A stretch of 64,000 bases of DNA from NVTR01 sp036480115 (lineage in GTDB: Bacteria > Pseudomonadota > Alphaproteobacteria > Rhodobacterales > Rhodobacteraceae), in assembly GCA_965224795.1 (NCBI GenBank), contig CBDDAE010000002.1, positions 124,001-188,000 on the forward strand. Reading direction: 5' to 3'. The position numbers and the translations under genes were made by a program. The notes under the pieces are model-generated. The model worked only from the letters and a program-made list of their open reading frames with translations, was not told where the DNA came from and searched no databases. Positions 1-7,058 of the stretch are shown here, in pieces (position 1 is the first letter of the stretch; every line of letters starts with the position of its first letter).

Positions 1-465
1 GACAAACAGCTTCATGATATCGCGCAGGTCACTGTGTGGTTGTTCTAAGAGGGCAAGAATAGCAAAACGTAACATGTGTTCCATCCGTGCACCCCAAGCG
101 TCCGGCCATTGCTTTTTGAGGGTATCGATCAGGCCGGAAGCTACCAGTGGCCGGTATTGTTCAGACACGGTTCCGAGTGGGTTGTACCCAAAGGGTGACG
201 TTGGATCAGCCACTTCCCAATAGAGGTGTGGAGTGTCCAGGGAGTGGTGCAGTTGTTCAGCCAGATCACCGTGGGGATCGATCAGGCAAAAGCCGGTTCG
301 TTTCAGGGCGTCTTGGCGGGCTAGGTTAAACAAAAGACTGGATTTTCCAGTACCTGTCTGGCCCGCGCAATACAAATGGCTAAGGCGATCCTGCAGGGTA
401 ATGCCAAAGGGGGTGGGTTCTTCGTAGCGGCGATAGGCCAAGCCTATAATTGAATGGGATTGCAT
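1..465 (-). CDS. TraG/HerA-type conjugation ATPase, N-terminal 155 residues (partial)
   Basis: The frame is open from an ATG at 465 down to base 1, so the gene continues outside the window. The visible N-terminus has a Walker A motif GQTGTGKS at residues 35-42 and the strand LIDPHGD at 61-67, which is typical of FtsK/HerA/TraG-superfamily DNA-transfer ATPases found in conjugative and mobilisable elements. Such proteins couple ATP hydrolysis to DNA pumping at the membrane. It is transcribed divergently from the DUF3768 gene, with a perfect operator-like inverted repeat at 507-533 between them. A second hairpin, with GGTGCC at 481-486 and GGCACC at 505-510 as outer arms, would lie in the leader. 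The precise family (VirD4-like coupling protein or another HerA type) cannot be settled without the C-terminus. Confidence 0.8.
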   Translation of the reverse strand, partial: MQSHSIIGLAYRRYEEPTPFGITLQDRLSHLYCAGQTGTGKSSLLFNLARQDALKRTGFCLIDPHGDLAEQLHHSLDTPHLYWEVADPTSPFGYNPLGTVSEQYRPLVASGLIDTLKKQWPDAWGARMEHMLRFAILALLEQPHSDLRDIMKLFV

Positions 466-506
466 ACAGATCAGTGTGCGGGTGCCGAGCATTTGATGCT
501 AGGGGG

Positions 507-533
507 CACCATATCACTCAGGGTGATATGGTG
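507..533. promoter_or_regulatory. Operator-like inverted repeat, copy 1
   Basis: A perfect 11-bp inverted repeat CACCATATCAC-N5-GTGATATGGTG sits between the divergent ATPase gene (start 465) and the DUF3768 gene (start 652). The same 11-mer CACCATATCAC recurs at 5114-5124 upstream of the Xre-type regulator gene. The likely reader is that Xre protein, controlling transfer genes and itself; this is inference from shared sequence and position. Confidence 0.6.
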
Positions 534-651
534 AGTGCTAGTCCCTGCCCGCCTGTTCCGGCAAAATACAAATAGATCAGTTCCTTCCATCACCTTGCGC
601 CGGGTGCGCCTGAATCATTCGGGCGGCCACCCTAACGCAAGGAGATGAACC

Positions 652-1182
652 ATGGGTAATACCAAACCTGAAATTGATGAGTTGGTCGGGGCCTATCCGG
701 TCTGCCCACAATGCCAAGGGCAAAGCGTAGTGCGTGATGCCTGGGCCGAGTGGAGTATGGCCAAACGGGACTGGATGCTCAAAACTGTGTTTGACGAGTT
801 TGTGTGTGATCAATGCGGGGATAGTATTCATCCGGTGTGGAAGCTGGATGAAAAATTCCGGCAGAAACGCATTCAACGTCTTAATGACGAAATGCGTGCT
901 GGCACTTTCCGGCATGGCAACGTGATCTTAACCGCTGGTGTACAAGCGCTGGAAGACAAGCTGCGTGCCGCTCTCATCGATCAGATCAGCCGCTTTGATG
1001 CCTTCACTGCAGACAATGATCCTCACGGGGAACATGACTTTGGCAGTATCGAGATCAACGGCCAAAAGTTCTTCTGGAAGATTGATTATTTTGATTTGAA
1101 GCTGGAACGGCATTCGGTTGATGCTGCTAATGGAGATGTGACACATCGGGTGCTGACGGTTATGTTGGCGAATGAATATTGA
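652..1182 (+). CDS. DUF3768 protein with N-terminal zinc ribbon
   Basis: A 176-residue protein whose C-terminal half matches my memory of the DUF3768 family: a VILTAGVQAL segment near residue 91, a DNDPHGEHDFG core and a FWKIDYFD segment, ending in VLTVMLANEY. The N-terminus has two CxxC knuckles (Cys18/Cys21 and Cys52/Cys55) that look like a zinc ribbon. DUF3768 genes are common on alphaproteobacterial plasmids and integrated elements and have no established function. The start has a strong ribosome binding site, AAGGAG at 639-644. A hairpin followed by T residues ends the unit. It probably shares control with the divergent ATPase through the operator at 507-533. Confidence 0.85.
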   Translation: MGNTKPEIDELVGAYPVCPQCQGQSVVRDAWAEWSMAKRDWMLKTVFDEFVCDQCGDSIHPVWKLDEKFRQKRIQRLNDEMRAGTFRHGNVILTAGVQALEDKLRAALIDQISRFDAFTADNDPHGEHDFGSIEINGQKFFWKIDYFDLKLERHSVDAANGDVTHRVLTVMLANEY

Positions 1183-1188
1183 GTGTGG

Positions 1189-1209
1189 CCGTCCCTTTTG
1201 GGCGGTTTT
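1189..1209 (+). terminator. Rho-independent terminator after the DUF3768 gene
   Basis: Stem CCGTCC/GGGCGG with one T-G wobble and loop CTTTT, followed directly by TTTT, starting six bases after the stop codon. Confidence 0.55.
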
Positions 1210-1589
1210 CTATAGCAGTTTTGTTCGATATTCTTTGAATGAAAAGTCCATACGCAATCTATTGTTCTGTAAAGGGTCTGTTTTGAGCCTTCCTGCGACA
1301 TTTGCTCTAGCCAAATTAGGTTCTTGGTCGATCATTTGCAGATGATTTGAATAGCGGTTCCTAGGTAGTAGCGGTCTTTGAAACCAGCGCACCGCTTTAT
1401 ATCCTCACAAGAACAACCGTGGCGATATTTCAAATCAAATAGACCCAGTAGGCCGCAAAAATTTGGATTCCAAACTTCAACCTTCGAGTTCAAATTGATA
1501 CGACCCAACTCGCCGGAGCGCCAGTAAAAACTGGCCTTGGTTGTTTCCGGCATATCAAAAAGTGAACAAGCGAGAATTCGCTTAGCGTG
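1210..1589. other. Intergenic stretch with no convincing gene
   Basis: About 380 bases of A+T-rich DNA between the DUF3768 terminator and the promoter of the peptide cluster. A minus-strand reading frame at 1332-1553 would give 73 residues with an ordinary composition and four Cys, but it has no ribosome binding site and I recognise no family. It may be a gene remnant. Confidence 0.4.
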
Positions 1590-1618
1590 TTGACACTGAT
1601 AAGTGATACCGCAATGAT
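1590..1618 (+). promoter_or_regulatory. Probable sigma-70-type promoter of the peptide/YcaO cluster
   Basis: A consensus -35 box TTGACA at 1590-1595 is followed after 17 bases by AATGAT (1613-1618; four of six matches to TATAAT). It lies about 35 bases upstream of the precursor peptide start codon. Confidence 0.45.
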
Positions 1619-1652
1619 TGTATTATTCGTTAACTTAATTAGGAGAAAAAAT

Positions 1653-1784
1653 ATGGGACGACGCAGAACAGAACGAAGCGGGAAACGTCGCGGACGCTCC
1701 AGTTCATGGGGTGGAGGTGGTGGCTTTTTGACAAAAGCTCCAGTTACCTCATTTGAAGCTGGATTCCTGACTCTCTTCGCTTAA
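1653..1784 (+). CDS. Putative RiPP precursor peptide (43 residues)
   Basis: An ATG at 1653 has a good ribosome binding site, AGGAG at 1641-1645, seven bases upstream; a longer in-frame opening at 1587 lacks one. The peptide has two halves. Residues 1-15 are extremely basic (seven Arg, one Lys). Residues 16-43 begin with SSSW, then five Gly (20-24), then a hydrophobic tail in which GFLT occurs twice (24-27 and 37-40). There is no Cys; possible modification sites are Ser16-18, Thr27, Thr32, Ser33 and Thr40. It lies directly upstream of a YcaO gene and an ABC exporter, the layout of a ribosomally made, post-translationally modified peptide such as microcin B17, whose core also carries a poly-Gly run. 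The assignment as substrate is inference from size, composition and position. Confidence 0.7.
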   Translation: MGRRRTERSGKRRGRSSSWGGGGGFLTKAPVTSFEAGFLTLFA

Positions 1785-1799
1785 TTTTACAGTATTTTC

Positions 1800-1830
1800 A
1801 GGGCGCACCCTCTGGTGCGCCCTGTTTTCT
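1800..1830 (+). terminator. Strong hairpin between precursor gene and YcaO gene (attenuator)
   Basis: A perfect 10-bp stem, AGGGCGCACC at 1800-1809 and GGTGCGCCCT at 1814-1823, has a CTCT loop and is followed by GTTTTCT. It lies 15 bases after the precursor stop codon. Such partial terminators in peptide clusters usually let the peptide be made in excess over the modifying enzyme; that role is inferred. Confidence 0.65.
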
Positions 1831-1850
1831 CTCATATTTCGGAGAGCGCT

Positions 1851-3059
1851 TTGAATACCATTTGCGAAAGAAGTTTTTCTCCTAATGATGCGTCGTTACA
1901 AATAGATAATCTATTTGATGAACTTGGCCTGAAAGTCTTAGAAGATAGGCATGAACAAGGTTTCTCTGCCTCCCATATCGTTGTGGAGGGAGAAAACGGG
2001 ATTCTTTCGTCTGGATCGGGCAAAGGGGTTCATCATAAAATCGGCGCGCGCGCCGAGTGCATCGAGCACTACTTTACACAAACAGCTTTAGCCCGACCGG
2101 AAGGAACTGCATCTAGTCATCAAGTAGCCAATCAGAAACTGCTGGCGAATGATGGGATCATTCGATCTCTTTTACAATTTGATGAAATTGAAATTCCTGT
2201 TGTTAAAATGGACCCGTTGGATGAGTGTATTGATGCAAGTGTCCTAATACCGCACACTTTAATAAACCCCGATATCTTTGACGTTCATGAAACTGATGAC
2301 GAAGCCCATCTATTTTTGGGGAAGTATTCGTCCAACTCGGGGACTGCGTTTGGATTGACAAAATATGAATCCCAACTTCATGCGTTGATGGAGACCATCG
2401 AACGACACACTCAATCAAACCTCTTTCTGAGCATTCTTGGCCATAAGGTTGAGCAAGATTTTGTTCACACTAAACTATCCTCTAAACTGATGGGTCATCT
2501 GAGTTGTGCGCCAGAACTAACCGAACTCCCAGAAATTAACCTAATTGGCTGCAAAACCCTAGGTGGTGCGTATTTCTTTTGTGCTGTTGAAGCCTCTCCA
2601 AAGGGAACTCTAGCGGAATACGGAGCGGGTTGTTCGCAAGACGCACTATTTGCACTTGAAAGAGCGGTATCAGAATGTGCACAATGCATCGGCATCGTAA
2701 AAGGTGAGGAACTTGAGGAGGATAAACGAGCGATTGAGCTTTTTGCAGAACTCCCTGGGCTAGATATACTCAAAACACTTTCAGTCGAAAAAATGGACAA
2801 TTTGGCAAACACATTCACCCACACCGAAAGCATTGCTTATTTGCTGGACAAGGGCATTCAAGCAAAATCTATTGCTGATCCAGAGGAAATGCTGCGATCA
2901 TGCATCGGGCACCTTACTGCAGAAGGTTACAATGTAGTTGGTTGTGACACCAAAACCGGTGAATTCGGATATGTCTCGCGTGTTTACGTTCCAGGATTCG
3001 ATCGCTTCCACCTAATCAGATCTGGACTCAAAGTCGCGCCAAACTCCGTGTTAGCGTGA
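1851..3059 (+). CDS. Stand-alone YcaO-family peptide-modifying enzyme
   Basis: YcaO enzymes use ATP to activate backbone amides, forming azolines, amidines or thioamides. The family marks are present in order (numbered from the TTG start): SGSGKG at 54-59, the acidic helix AECIEHY at 68-74, ALMETIERH at 178-186 and ERAVSECAQ at 270-278, which together form the ATP/Mg site of this family. Length, about 402 residues, is typical, and the layout resembles McbD of microcin B17. The C-terminus lacks the Pro-rich PxPxP tail of azoline-forming YcaOs. I prefer the TTG at 1851, with GGAG at 1841-1844; the GTG at 1815 lies inside a hairpin without a ribosome binding site. No TfuA, E1-like cyclodehydratase or flavin dehydrogenase gene lies nearby, so the chemistry is open. 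Confidence 0.88.
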   Translation: MNTICERSFSPNDASLQIDNLFDELGLKVLEDRHEQGFSASHIVVEGENGILSSGSGKGVHHKIGARAECIEHYFTQTALARPEGTASSHQVANQKLLANDGIIRSLLQFDEIEIPVVKMDPLDECIDASVLIPHTLINPDIFDVHETDDEAHLFLGKYSSNSGTAFGLTKYESQLHALMETIERHTQSNLFLSILGHKVEQDFVHTKLSSKLMGHLSCAPELTELPEINLIGCKTLGGAYFFCAVEASPKGTLAEYGAGCSQDALFALERAVSECAQCIGIVKGEELEEDKRAIELFAELPGLDILKTLSVEKMDNLANTFTHTESIAYLLDKGIQAKSIADPEEMLRSCIGHLTAEGYNVVGCDTKTGEFGYVSRVYVPGFDRFHLIRSGLKVAPNSVLA

Positions 3060-4732
3060 CTATAATTTCAGAACTTAGGCGCGAGTATGCAATAGCGCCC
3101 CGCAGAAATATCATTGCAGTTCTTCTGTTGACCTTGGCAGAGCGCATTATTTTCTTAGCGCCTGCAATCTTGGTTGGCCGGATAGTAGATTTAGTAGCAA
3201 CTGGCCAAGCGACCAAGGTGAATTCCTTGCTGCTGGTTCTTCTTGTGCTCGGAGCCATACAAGCCATTCTTTGGCCATTGAGAGAAAAATTTGTTGCTCA
3301 AGTGGTGCAGACTATCGTTCTTGATCGATCAATACGACTTACGGCCACAGTTTTTGATAAAGATTACGCAATTTTTGCTTCATCACGCGTTGGCTCTGTC
3401 ACCAAAGTCGTTGAACGAGCGATCGAAGGATTTGAGCAGCTTTCAATTGTTTTGCTTACACAAGCGTTGCCTGCACTTGTGTCTGTCCTGCTTGTTTCGA
3501 TTTACTTTCTTGCACTTCTCCCGATTGGAGCACCAGTTCTTGCGGGCGGGGCAATCATTTACTTCGTTGTTTCTTTACTGGTTTTGCGTTGGCGACGTAT
3601 TTTTTTAGATGATGTCAACGACTCTGAAGATGATATTGCAGACAGTTTCGCAACCACATTCCTTGCTGCGCGATCAATCAAGAGCAGCGGACACTTGAAA
3701 ACAGCACTATCCCCACTGTCCAAGGCTTATCGAGTGTACGCAGACGCCGCCAAGAGGTTGGCACTTGCAAGTGGGGTTTTGGCAGCCGTGCAAGCAACCA
3801 CAACTTTAGGTGTGACCATTCTCTCAATTTTCGCTGGTATTTATTGGCTAGACATTAGTGATACCTTCTCAGCCGGTGATTTCGTTGTAGTATTTTCTTA
3901 CGTCGGAATTTTCATGTCCAATCTGGCAGTCACGTGGAAAGTACGCGAAGCCTATGACGAGTATGATGCAGACGTTCGCGCGCTTCGGCAAATTCAGGAA
4001 CTGCCTGACGTCCGAAAATTGAACACCAATCAGCGACTTGAAAATTCATCATGTTTAACAGTGCATCCGATGCTTTTACCGGGCCCAGTTGAGCTTAAAA
4101 TAGTAAAACCAATCGAAATCAAAGGCGGCGATATTGTTGGTATCGTTGGAGATTCCGGGGCAGGAAAAACGCTCCTCTTGCAGGCTATGGCAGGCATTCG
4201 CACATCCAACGGCGTAATTTCCATCGGTGGCAAAGAAGTTGATAAATTTCCGGCAGACCAACTTACCAAGGTGGTCGACTTTTCATGGCAGGAACCTCAG
4301 TTTTTGCATGGAGATTGGGAGGAAGCTGTATTTTTCCGAAAATTGACCGAGAATGAAAGAATGGAAACTGAACGGCTCTGTAGTGCACTTGGCCTTTCAC
4401 ACATTTTTGCCAATCGAAATGATGAATTTCGAGCGGATAGTCTAAGTGGCGGTGAGAAAAAGCGGCTGGCACTTCTTAGAGTATTCGTCGATCCAGCGCC
4501 GATCCTTATATTCGACGAACCCACTAGCGAACTAGACGCAGATCGAGCGCAAGCAATCTGCGATACATTGAAAGGTTTTAGCGGTAAGTCGACGATAATT
4601 GTGGCCACTCACGATGAATTAGTACAATCGATCTGCGATAGGCTTGTTACCGTTAAAGATGGAGAGGTCAAAGTAAATCCGCCCTTGTCTAAGACCACCC
4701 CGAGCACTCGCTCTGGGTCCCACTCGCTCTGA
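3056..4732 (+). CDS. ABC exporter (fused TMD-NBD) of the YcaO cluster
   Basis: A 558-residue type I ABC half-transporter. Residues about 20-300 hold hydrophobic membrane segments. The ATPase domain has Walker A GDSGAGKT at 365-372, Q-loop WQEPQ near 411, signature LSGGE at 463-467, Walker B ILIFDEP at 483-489 and the switch His in ATHD near 519. It starts with GTG and overlaps the YcaO stop by four bases (GTGA), so the two are translationally coupled. There is no N-terminal C39 peptidase domain, so leader cleavage, if it happens, needs another protease. The likely job is export of the modified peptide and perhaps self-immunity. The 3' end contains an 11-bp direct repeat CACTCGCTCTG at 4705 and 4721. 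Confidence 0.88.
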   Translation: MTIISELRREYAIAPRRNIIAVLLLTLAERIIFLAPAILVGRIVDLVATGQATKVNSLLLVLLVLGAIQAILWPLREKFVAQVVQTIVLDRSIRLTATVFDKDYAIFASSRVGSVTKVVERAIEGFEQLSIVLLTQALPALVSVLLVSIYFLALLPIGAPVLAGGAIIYFVVSLLVLRWRRIFLDDVNDSEDDIADSFATTFLAARSIKSSGHLKTALSPLSKAYRVYADAAKRLALASGVLAAVQATTTLGVTILSIFAGIYWLDISDTFSAGDFVVVFSYVGIFMSNLAVTWKVREAYDEYDADVRALRQIQELPDVRKLNTNQRLENSSCLTVHPMLLPGPVELKIVKPIEIKGGDIVGIVGDSGAGKTLLLQAMAGIRTSNGVISIGGKEVDKFPADQLTKVVDFSWQEPQFLHGDWEEAVFFRKLTENERMETERLCSALGLSHIFANRNDEFRADSLSGGEKKRLALLRVFVDPAPILIFDEPTSELDADRAQAICDTLKGFSGKSTIIVATHDELVQSICDRLVTVKDGEVKVNPPLSKTTPSTRSGSHSL

Positions 4733-4931
4733 ATTTGAACGTCCGCTTTGTTTTCGCTCAGCGGTCATCTCACTTTTCCTTCAATTAAATTTGTACCGAA
4801 CCGACCTATCCAGTCCCCTAAATATCACCCTCCCCGATACCCTGCCTCCTAGCCACCACCAAATTTCTGTCCCAGATTGCCAAATCCTGAAAGATACCCA
4901 CCCCCATACACGTCTAAGGTAATACAGCTTC

Positions 4932-5091
4932 GGATAGTGCATCCACTATTCCAGGCTGATCAGTATCAGTCTGTTACGGTTGCCCATCCGATCTAGGTTG
5001 TAGAGAGACAAACGTCTGGCAGTGAGTGTTCGTTTGTCGCCAGCCCTTTTAAGGGGGCTGGTCCATAAGAACACGCCTGCCAAGCGTGTTC
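4932..5091. repeat. Cluster of five inverted repeats (possible oriT or structured RNA)
   Basis: Within the gene-free stretch 4733-5206 lie consecutive hairpins: GGATAGTG/CACTATTCC with a one-base bulge (4932-4952), CTGAT/ATCAG (4956-4969), GACAAACG/CGTTTGTC (5007-5014 and 5031-5038), CCAGCCC/GGGCTGG (5040-5046 and 5055-5061) and GAACACGC/GCGTGTTC (5069-5076 and 5084-5091). The last three are almost back to back. Such density is typical of transfer origins or of a folded non-coding RNA. No protein-coding frame is convincing here. Which of the two roles applies cannot be told from sequence alone. Confidence 0.5.
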
Positions 5092-5113
5092 GTCTCGCAA
5101 TAAATCAACCACC

Positions 5114-5140
5114 CACCATATCACCGGTGATGATACCGTG
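5114..5140. promoter_or_regulatory. Operator-like inverted repeat, copy 2, upstream of Xre gene
   Basis: CACCATATCAC (5114-5124) is identical to the left arm of the perfect repeat at 507-517 and is followed by GTGAT; the centre ATCACCGGTGAT (5120-5131) is a perfect 12-bp palindrome. The right arm diverges after GTGAT, and the spacing between arms is 2 bases rather than 5. It lies about 75 bases upstream of the Xre regulator start, consistent with autoregulation. Confidence 0.55.
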
Positions 5141-5206
5141 CCTGCTAGAGGCATGGTCTTTGGTGGCCTAGACTGAACTGGTATTAGTATTAATTAAGTA
5201 AAGTCT

Positions 5207-5557
5207 ATGAGTACCCAATTTGCCTTTGATTTGCGTCTAGCAAGACGGAAAGCGGGGCTAACCCAAGATGATGTCGCGCATCTGCTAGGCGGTCACCAAT
5301 CAGTGGTGTCTGATCTGGAGCGCGGAACAATGCGCCCAGCCATTGAACAGATCGTTCTGTTGTCTGTCTTGTATGGCCGGTCGTTTGAGAGCCTGTTCAG
5401 TGAAGTGATGGTCGAGAGCCAGGAGCATCTAACCACGCGGCTGTCGAGCCTGCCCGCGCCTGCCAAGGTGACGGCTGAGACGTATAACCGGAAGAGTTCG
5501 CTGCGAAGATTGAAGGGACGATTAGCCGATAGCCTGCTTGAACGTGGCCGCGCTTAA
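5207..5557 (+). CDS. Xre-family helix-turn-helix regulator
   Basis: A 116-residue protein with a Cro/C1-type helix-turn-helix over roughly residues 8-63 (LRLARRKAGLTQDDVAHLL, then QSVVSDLERG as recognition helix). The C-terminal half is basic and without a recognised domain. A single repressor of this type often controls the transfer or excision state of an integrated element. Two copies of an 11-bp sequence, one upstream of this gene and one between the ATPase and DUF3768 genes, are plausible targets. Its stop overlaps the next gene by about 20 bases, so the two are probably co-transcribed. Confidence 0.85.
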   Translation: MSTQFAFDLRLARRKAGLTQDDVAHLLGGHQSVVSDLERGTMRPAIEQIVLLSVLYGRSFESLFSEVMVESQEHLTTRLSSLPAPAKVTAETYNRKSSLRRLKGRLADSLLERGRA

Positions 5558-6038
5558 AGTCTTGGCCATCGCGGTATCAAGCAGCAAAGCGGGCTATATG
5601 TTCCTGCAAGATAAAACCTTGCTCGATTGGAACATATCGGTGAAAGCCACCCGCAGTGCCAATGAGTTGGCAGGCTGGGTGCAAGGTCTGATCAATGAGC
5701 TGAAGCCGGATGTGGTGGTGTCTGAGAAGATTGATGATGATTGCCGCAAAGGGCGGAAGTCCAGACGGTTGATCAATACCGTTACTGAGCTGGCAGCGCA
5801 TAACTTTGTGCTGGATGTATCGGTGGTACGGCCCCGGCAGTTTCAGACGAAGTATGGAGAGGCTGAAGCGTTGGCAGTGCAATATCCCGAGCTGAAAGGC
5901 CGCCTGCCCCGGAAGAAGCGCCGGTTCTATGATTTTGAACCGAGGGCGATGGTGTTGTTTGAAGCATTGGCGTTGGCGCTCGAAGTGATTGATGGGCCGC
6001 CGGGCTTGGTGCCGCAAACTGTTCGCAGGAAAGAATAG
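5538..6038 (+). CDS. RuvC/RNase H-fold-like element protein, catalytic Asp apparently lost
   Basis: A 166-residue protein with the outline of a RuvC-like fold: a first strand VLAIAVSSSKAGY, a second region PDVVVSEKID, then RPRQFQTKYGEAEALA and PRAMVLFEALALALE. Related element proteins, as I remember them, have IDVSSS in the first strand, where the Asp is the first metal ligand; here that position is Ala, so activity is doubtful. The start is TTG at 5538 or GTG at 5544; both overlap the Xre gene and neither has a clear ribosome binding site, suggesting coupling. Family assignment is by pattern only. A role in Holliday-junction or transfer processing is possible but unproven. Confidence 0.6.
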   Translation: MNVAALKVLAIAVSSSKAGYMFLQDKTLLDWNISVKATRSANELAGWVQGLINELKPDVVVSEKIDDDCRKGRKSRRLINTVTELAAHNFVLDVSVVRPRQFQTKYGEAEALAVQYPELKGRLPRKKRRFYDFEPRAMVLFEALALALEVIDGPPGLVPQTVRRKE

Positions 6039-6088
6039 GCGGTTCGAAGAAAGCGCCTCAACCAAAAAAGGGAAAATCGATAAAAACC

Positions 6089-6349
6089 ATGATTGAATGG
6101 CAGGGCTACGCTGTGTTTGTCACCTGCACCAGAAACTGGCTCGATACCGGCTATCACCATATTGAGCTACGATGCGAAACCCCGCTGCCTGTCTCAGAGA
6201 CCGGCTATCGCTCACACTTTATAGCGAGTGATGAACTGGATCAGTTTGCCTCGCCGGTCGATTTCGTTCTCGAATGGCTGGACGAAACGGCACAGTCCAA
6301 AGAGTGGAAACGTTATGTGCAAGACAGCCGCCAGCTTAAGCTGTTTTAG
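6089..6349 (+). CDS. Small hypothetical element protein (86 residues)
   Basis: I do not recognise a named family. The protein is rich in aromatic and acidic residues, starts MIEWQGYAVFVTC and ends in RQLKLF, with no membrane segment or signal peptide. It follows the RuvC-like gene by 50 bases on the same strand and is closed by a strong terminator at 6364-6389, so it looks like the last gene of the Xre operon. Coding status is supported by its place in the operon and by the terminator just after its stop codon, not by homology. Confidence 0.55.
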   Translation: MIEWQGYAVFVTCTRNWLDTGYHHIELRCETPLPVSETGYRSHFIASDELDQFASPVDFVLEWLDETAQSKEWKRYVQDSRQLKLF

Positions 6350-6363
6350 TTCTTTCAAATTAA

Positions 6364-6389
6364 CCCCGATGCTTGGCATCGGGGTTTTT
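6364..6389 (+). terminator. Rho-independent terminator of the Xre operon
   Basis: Perfect 9-bp stem CCCCGATGC/GCATCGGGG with loop TTG, followed by TTTTT. Confidence 0.85.
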
Positions 6390-6404
6390 GGTGGCCAATC
6401 AGTT

Positions 6405-7028
6405 TTATTTCACTATGAATACGTCACCATCGCGAGCAGTTTTGAAGGGCAGCCCTTTTTCCTTGCAGTATTCAACTATTTTGCCGACGTCTTCAGACTC
6501 TGGATGATCTGAATCTATGTGAGGGATGAAGGTATATTCGATAATTTCTAGACCGTCCCAAAGCACTTCATCCATACCTTCAAAAGGCGTATCAGTGGCA
6601 TCGTCAACCAGGTGATAGCCGTCCAGCGAAGGGCTCAAAACGCACACCCCTGCGCTGTATCCGCCATATAGAAAATCATCATTTTCGTTCAACTCGAGCA
6701 AAATGGCATCAAAACCACTCAATTTGAATGCTTGTCTCAAGACGAAGACGTTTCCGCCACTTACCCAAATTGCTCCAAGAGTATTAACCAGTTCGCGCAA
6801 CTCATCTGGTTTCCCAAAATACTCTTTTAGGTCTAGATCAAAACAATCGAAACCGAGCTCATTTAGTTCACCCAGATTACGTTCAACGCGCCTTGCCTTG
6901 CGTTCTGCATCCGCACCAGTGAAATCTAGAGAGTTGAAAATGTACCCAAGTTTATTGTTGGACGGAACCATCGAGCGGAGCGCTTCAGTTTCGTTTCCCA
7001 ATTCGTATGAAGACAAATACATTTTCAT
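6405..7028 (-). CDS. Peptidase family S51 (PepE-like) protein
   Basis: A 207-residue cytoplasmic protein with the class I glutamine-amidotransferase-like fold of S51 serine peptidases (dipeptidase E, cyanophycinase). Visible marks are IWVSGGNVFVLRQAF at about 87-101, the nucleophile elbow GYSAG with Ser125, and the His in FIPHID at 170. Family members cleave Asp-containing dipeptides or are uncharacterised. It is monocistronic, convergent with the Xre operon, and has its own inverted repeat upstream at 7059-7076. It lies 1.7 kb from the YcaO peptide cluster; PepE-type enzymes can degrade and give resistance to processed microcin C, so a processing or immunity role is conceivable, but nothing in the sequence proves it. 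Confidence 0.8.
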   Translation of the reverse strand: MKMYLSSYELGNETEALRSMVPSNNKLGYIFNSLDFTGADAERKARRVERNLGELNELGFDCFDLDLKEYFGKPDELRELVNTLGAIWVSGGNVFVLRQAFKLSGFDAILLELNENDDFLYGGYSAGVCVLSPSLDGYHLVDDATDTPFEGMDEVLWDGLEIIEYTFIPHIDSDHPESEDVGKIVEYCKEKGLPFKTARDGDVFIVK

Positions 7029-7058
7029 AATACCAACACCTTATCATGGTTGTGAAAA

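Noticed and set aside
14..427. Three plus-strand reading frames at the left edge
   Set aside because: They are shadows of the minus-strand TraG/HerA ATPase gene, which has clear Walker motifs and is cut by the window edge.
1332..1553. Minus-strand 73-residue frame with four Cys
   Set aside because: No ribosome binding site, no recognised family and no operon partner; kept only as a remark in the intergenic entry.
3056..3300. C39 peptidase domain at the exporter N-terminus
   Set aside because: The protein enters its first membrane segment by residue ~20 and has no Cys/His protease motif.
5007..5091. CRISPR-like array
   Set aside because: The hairpins differ from one another in sequence and spacing; there are no direct repeats or spacers and no cas genes.
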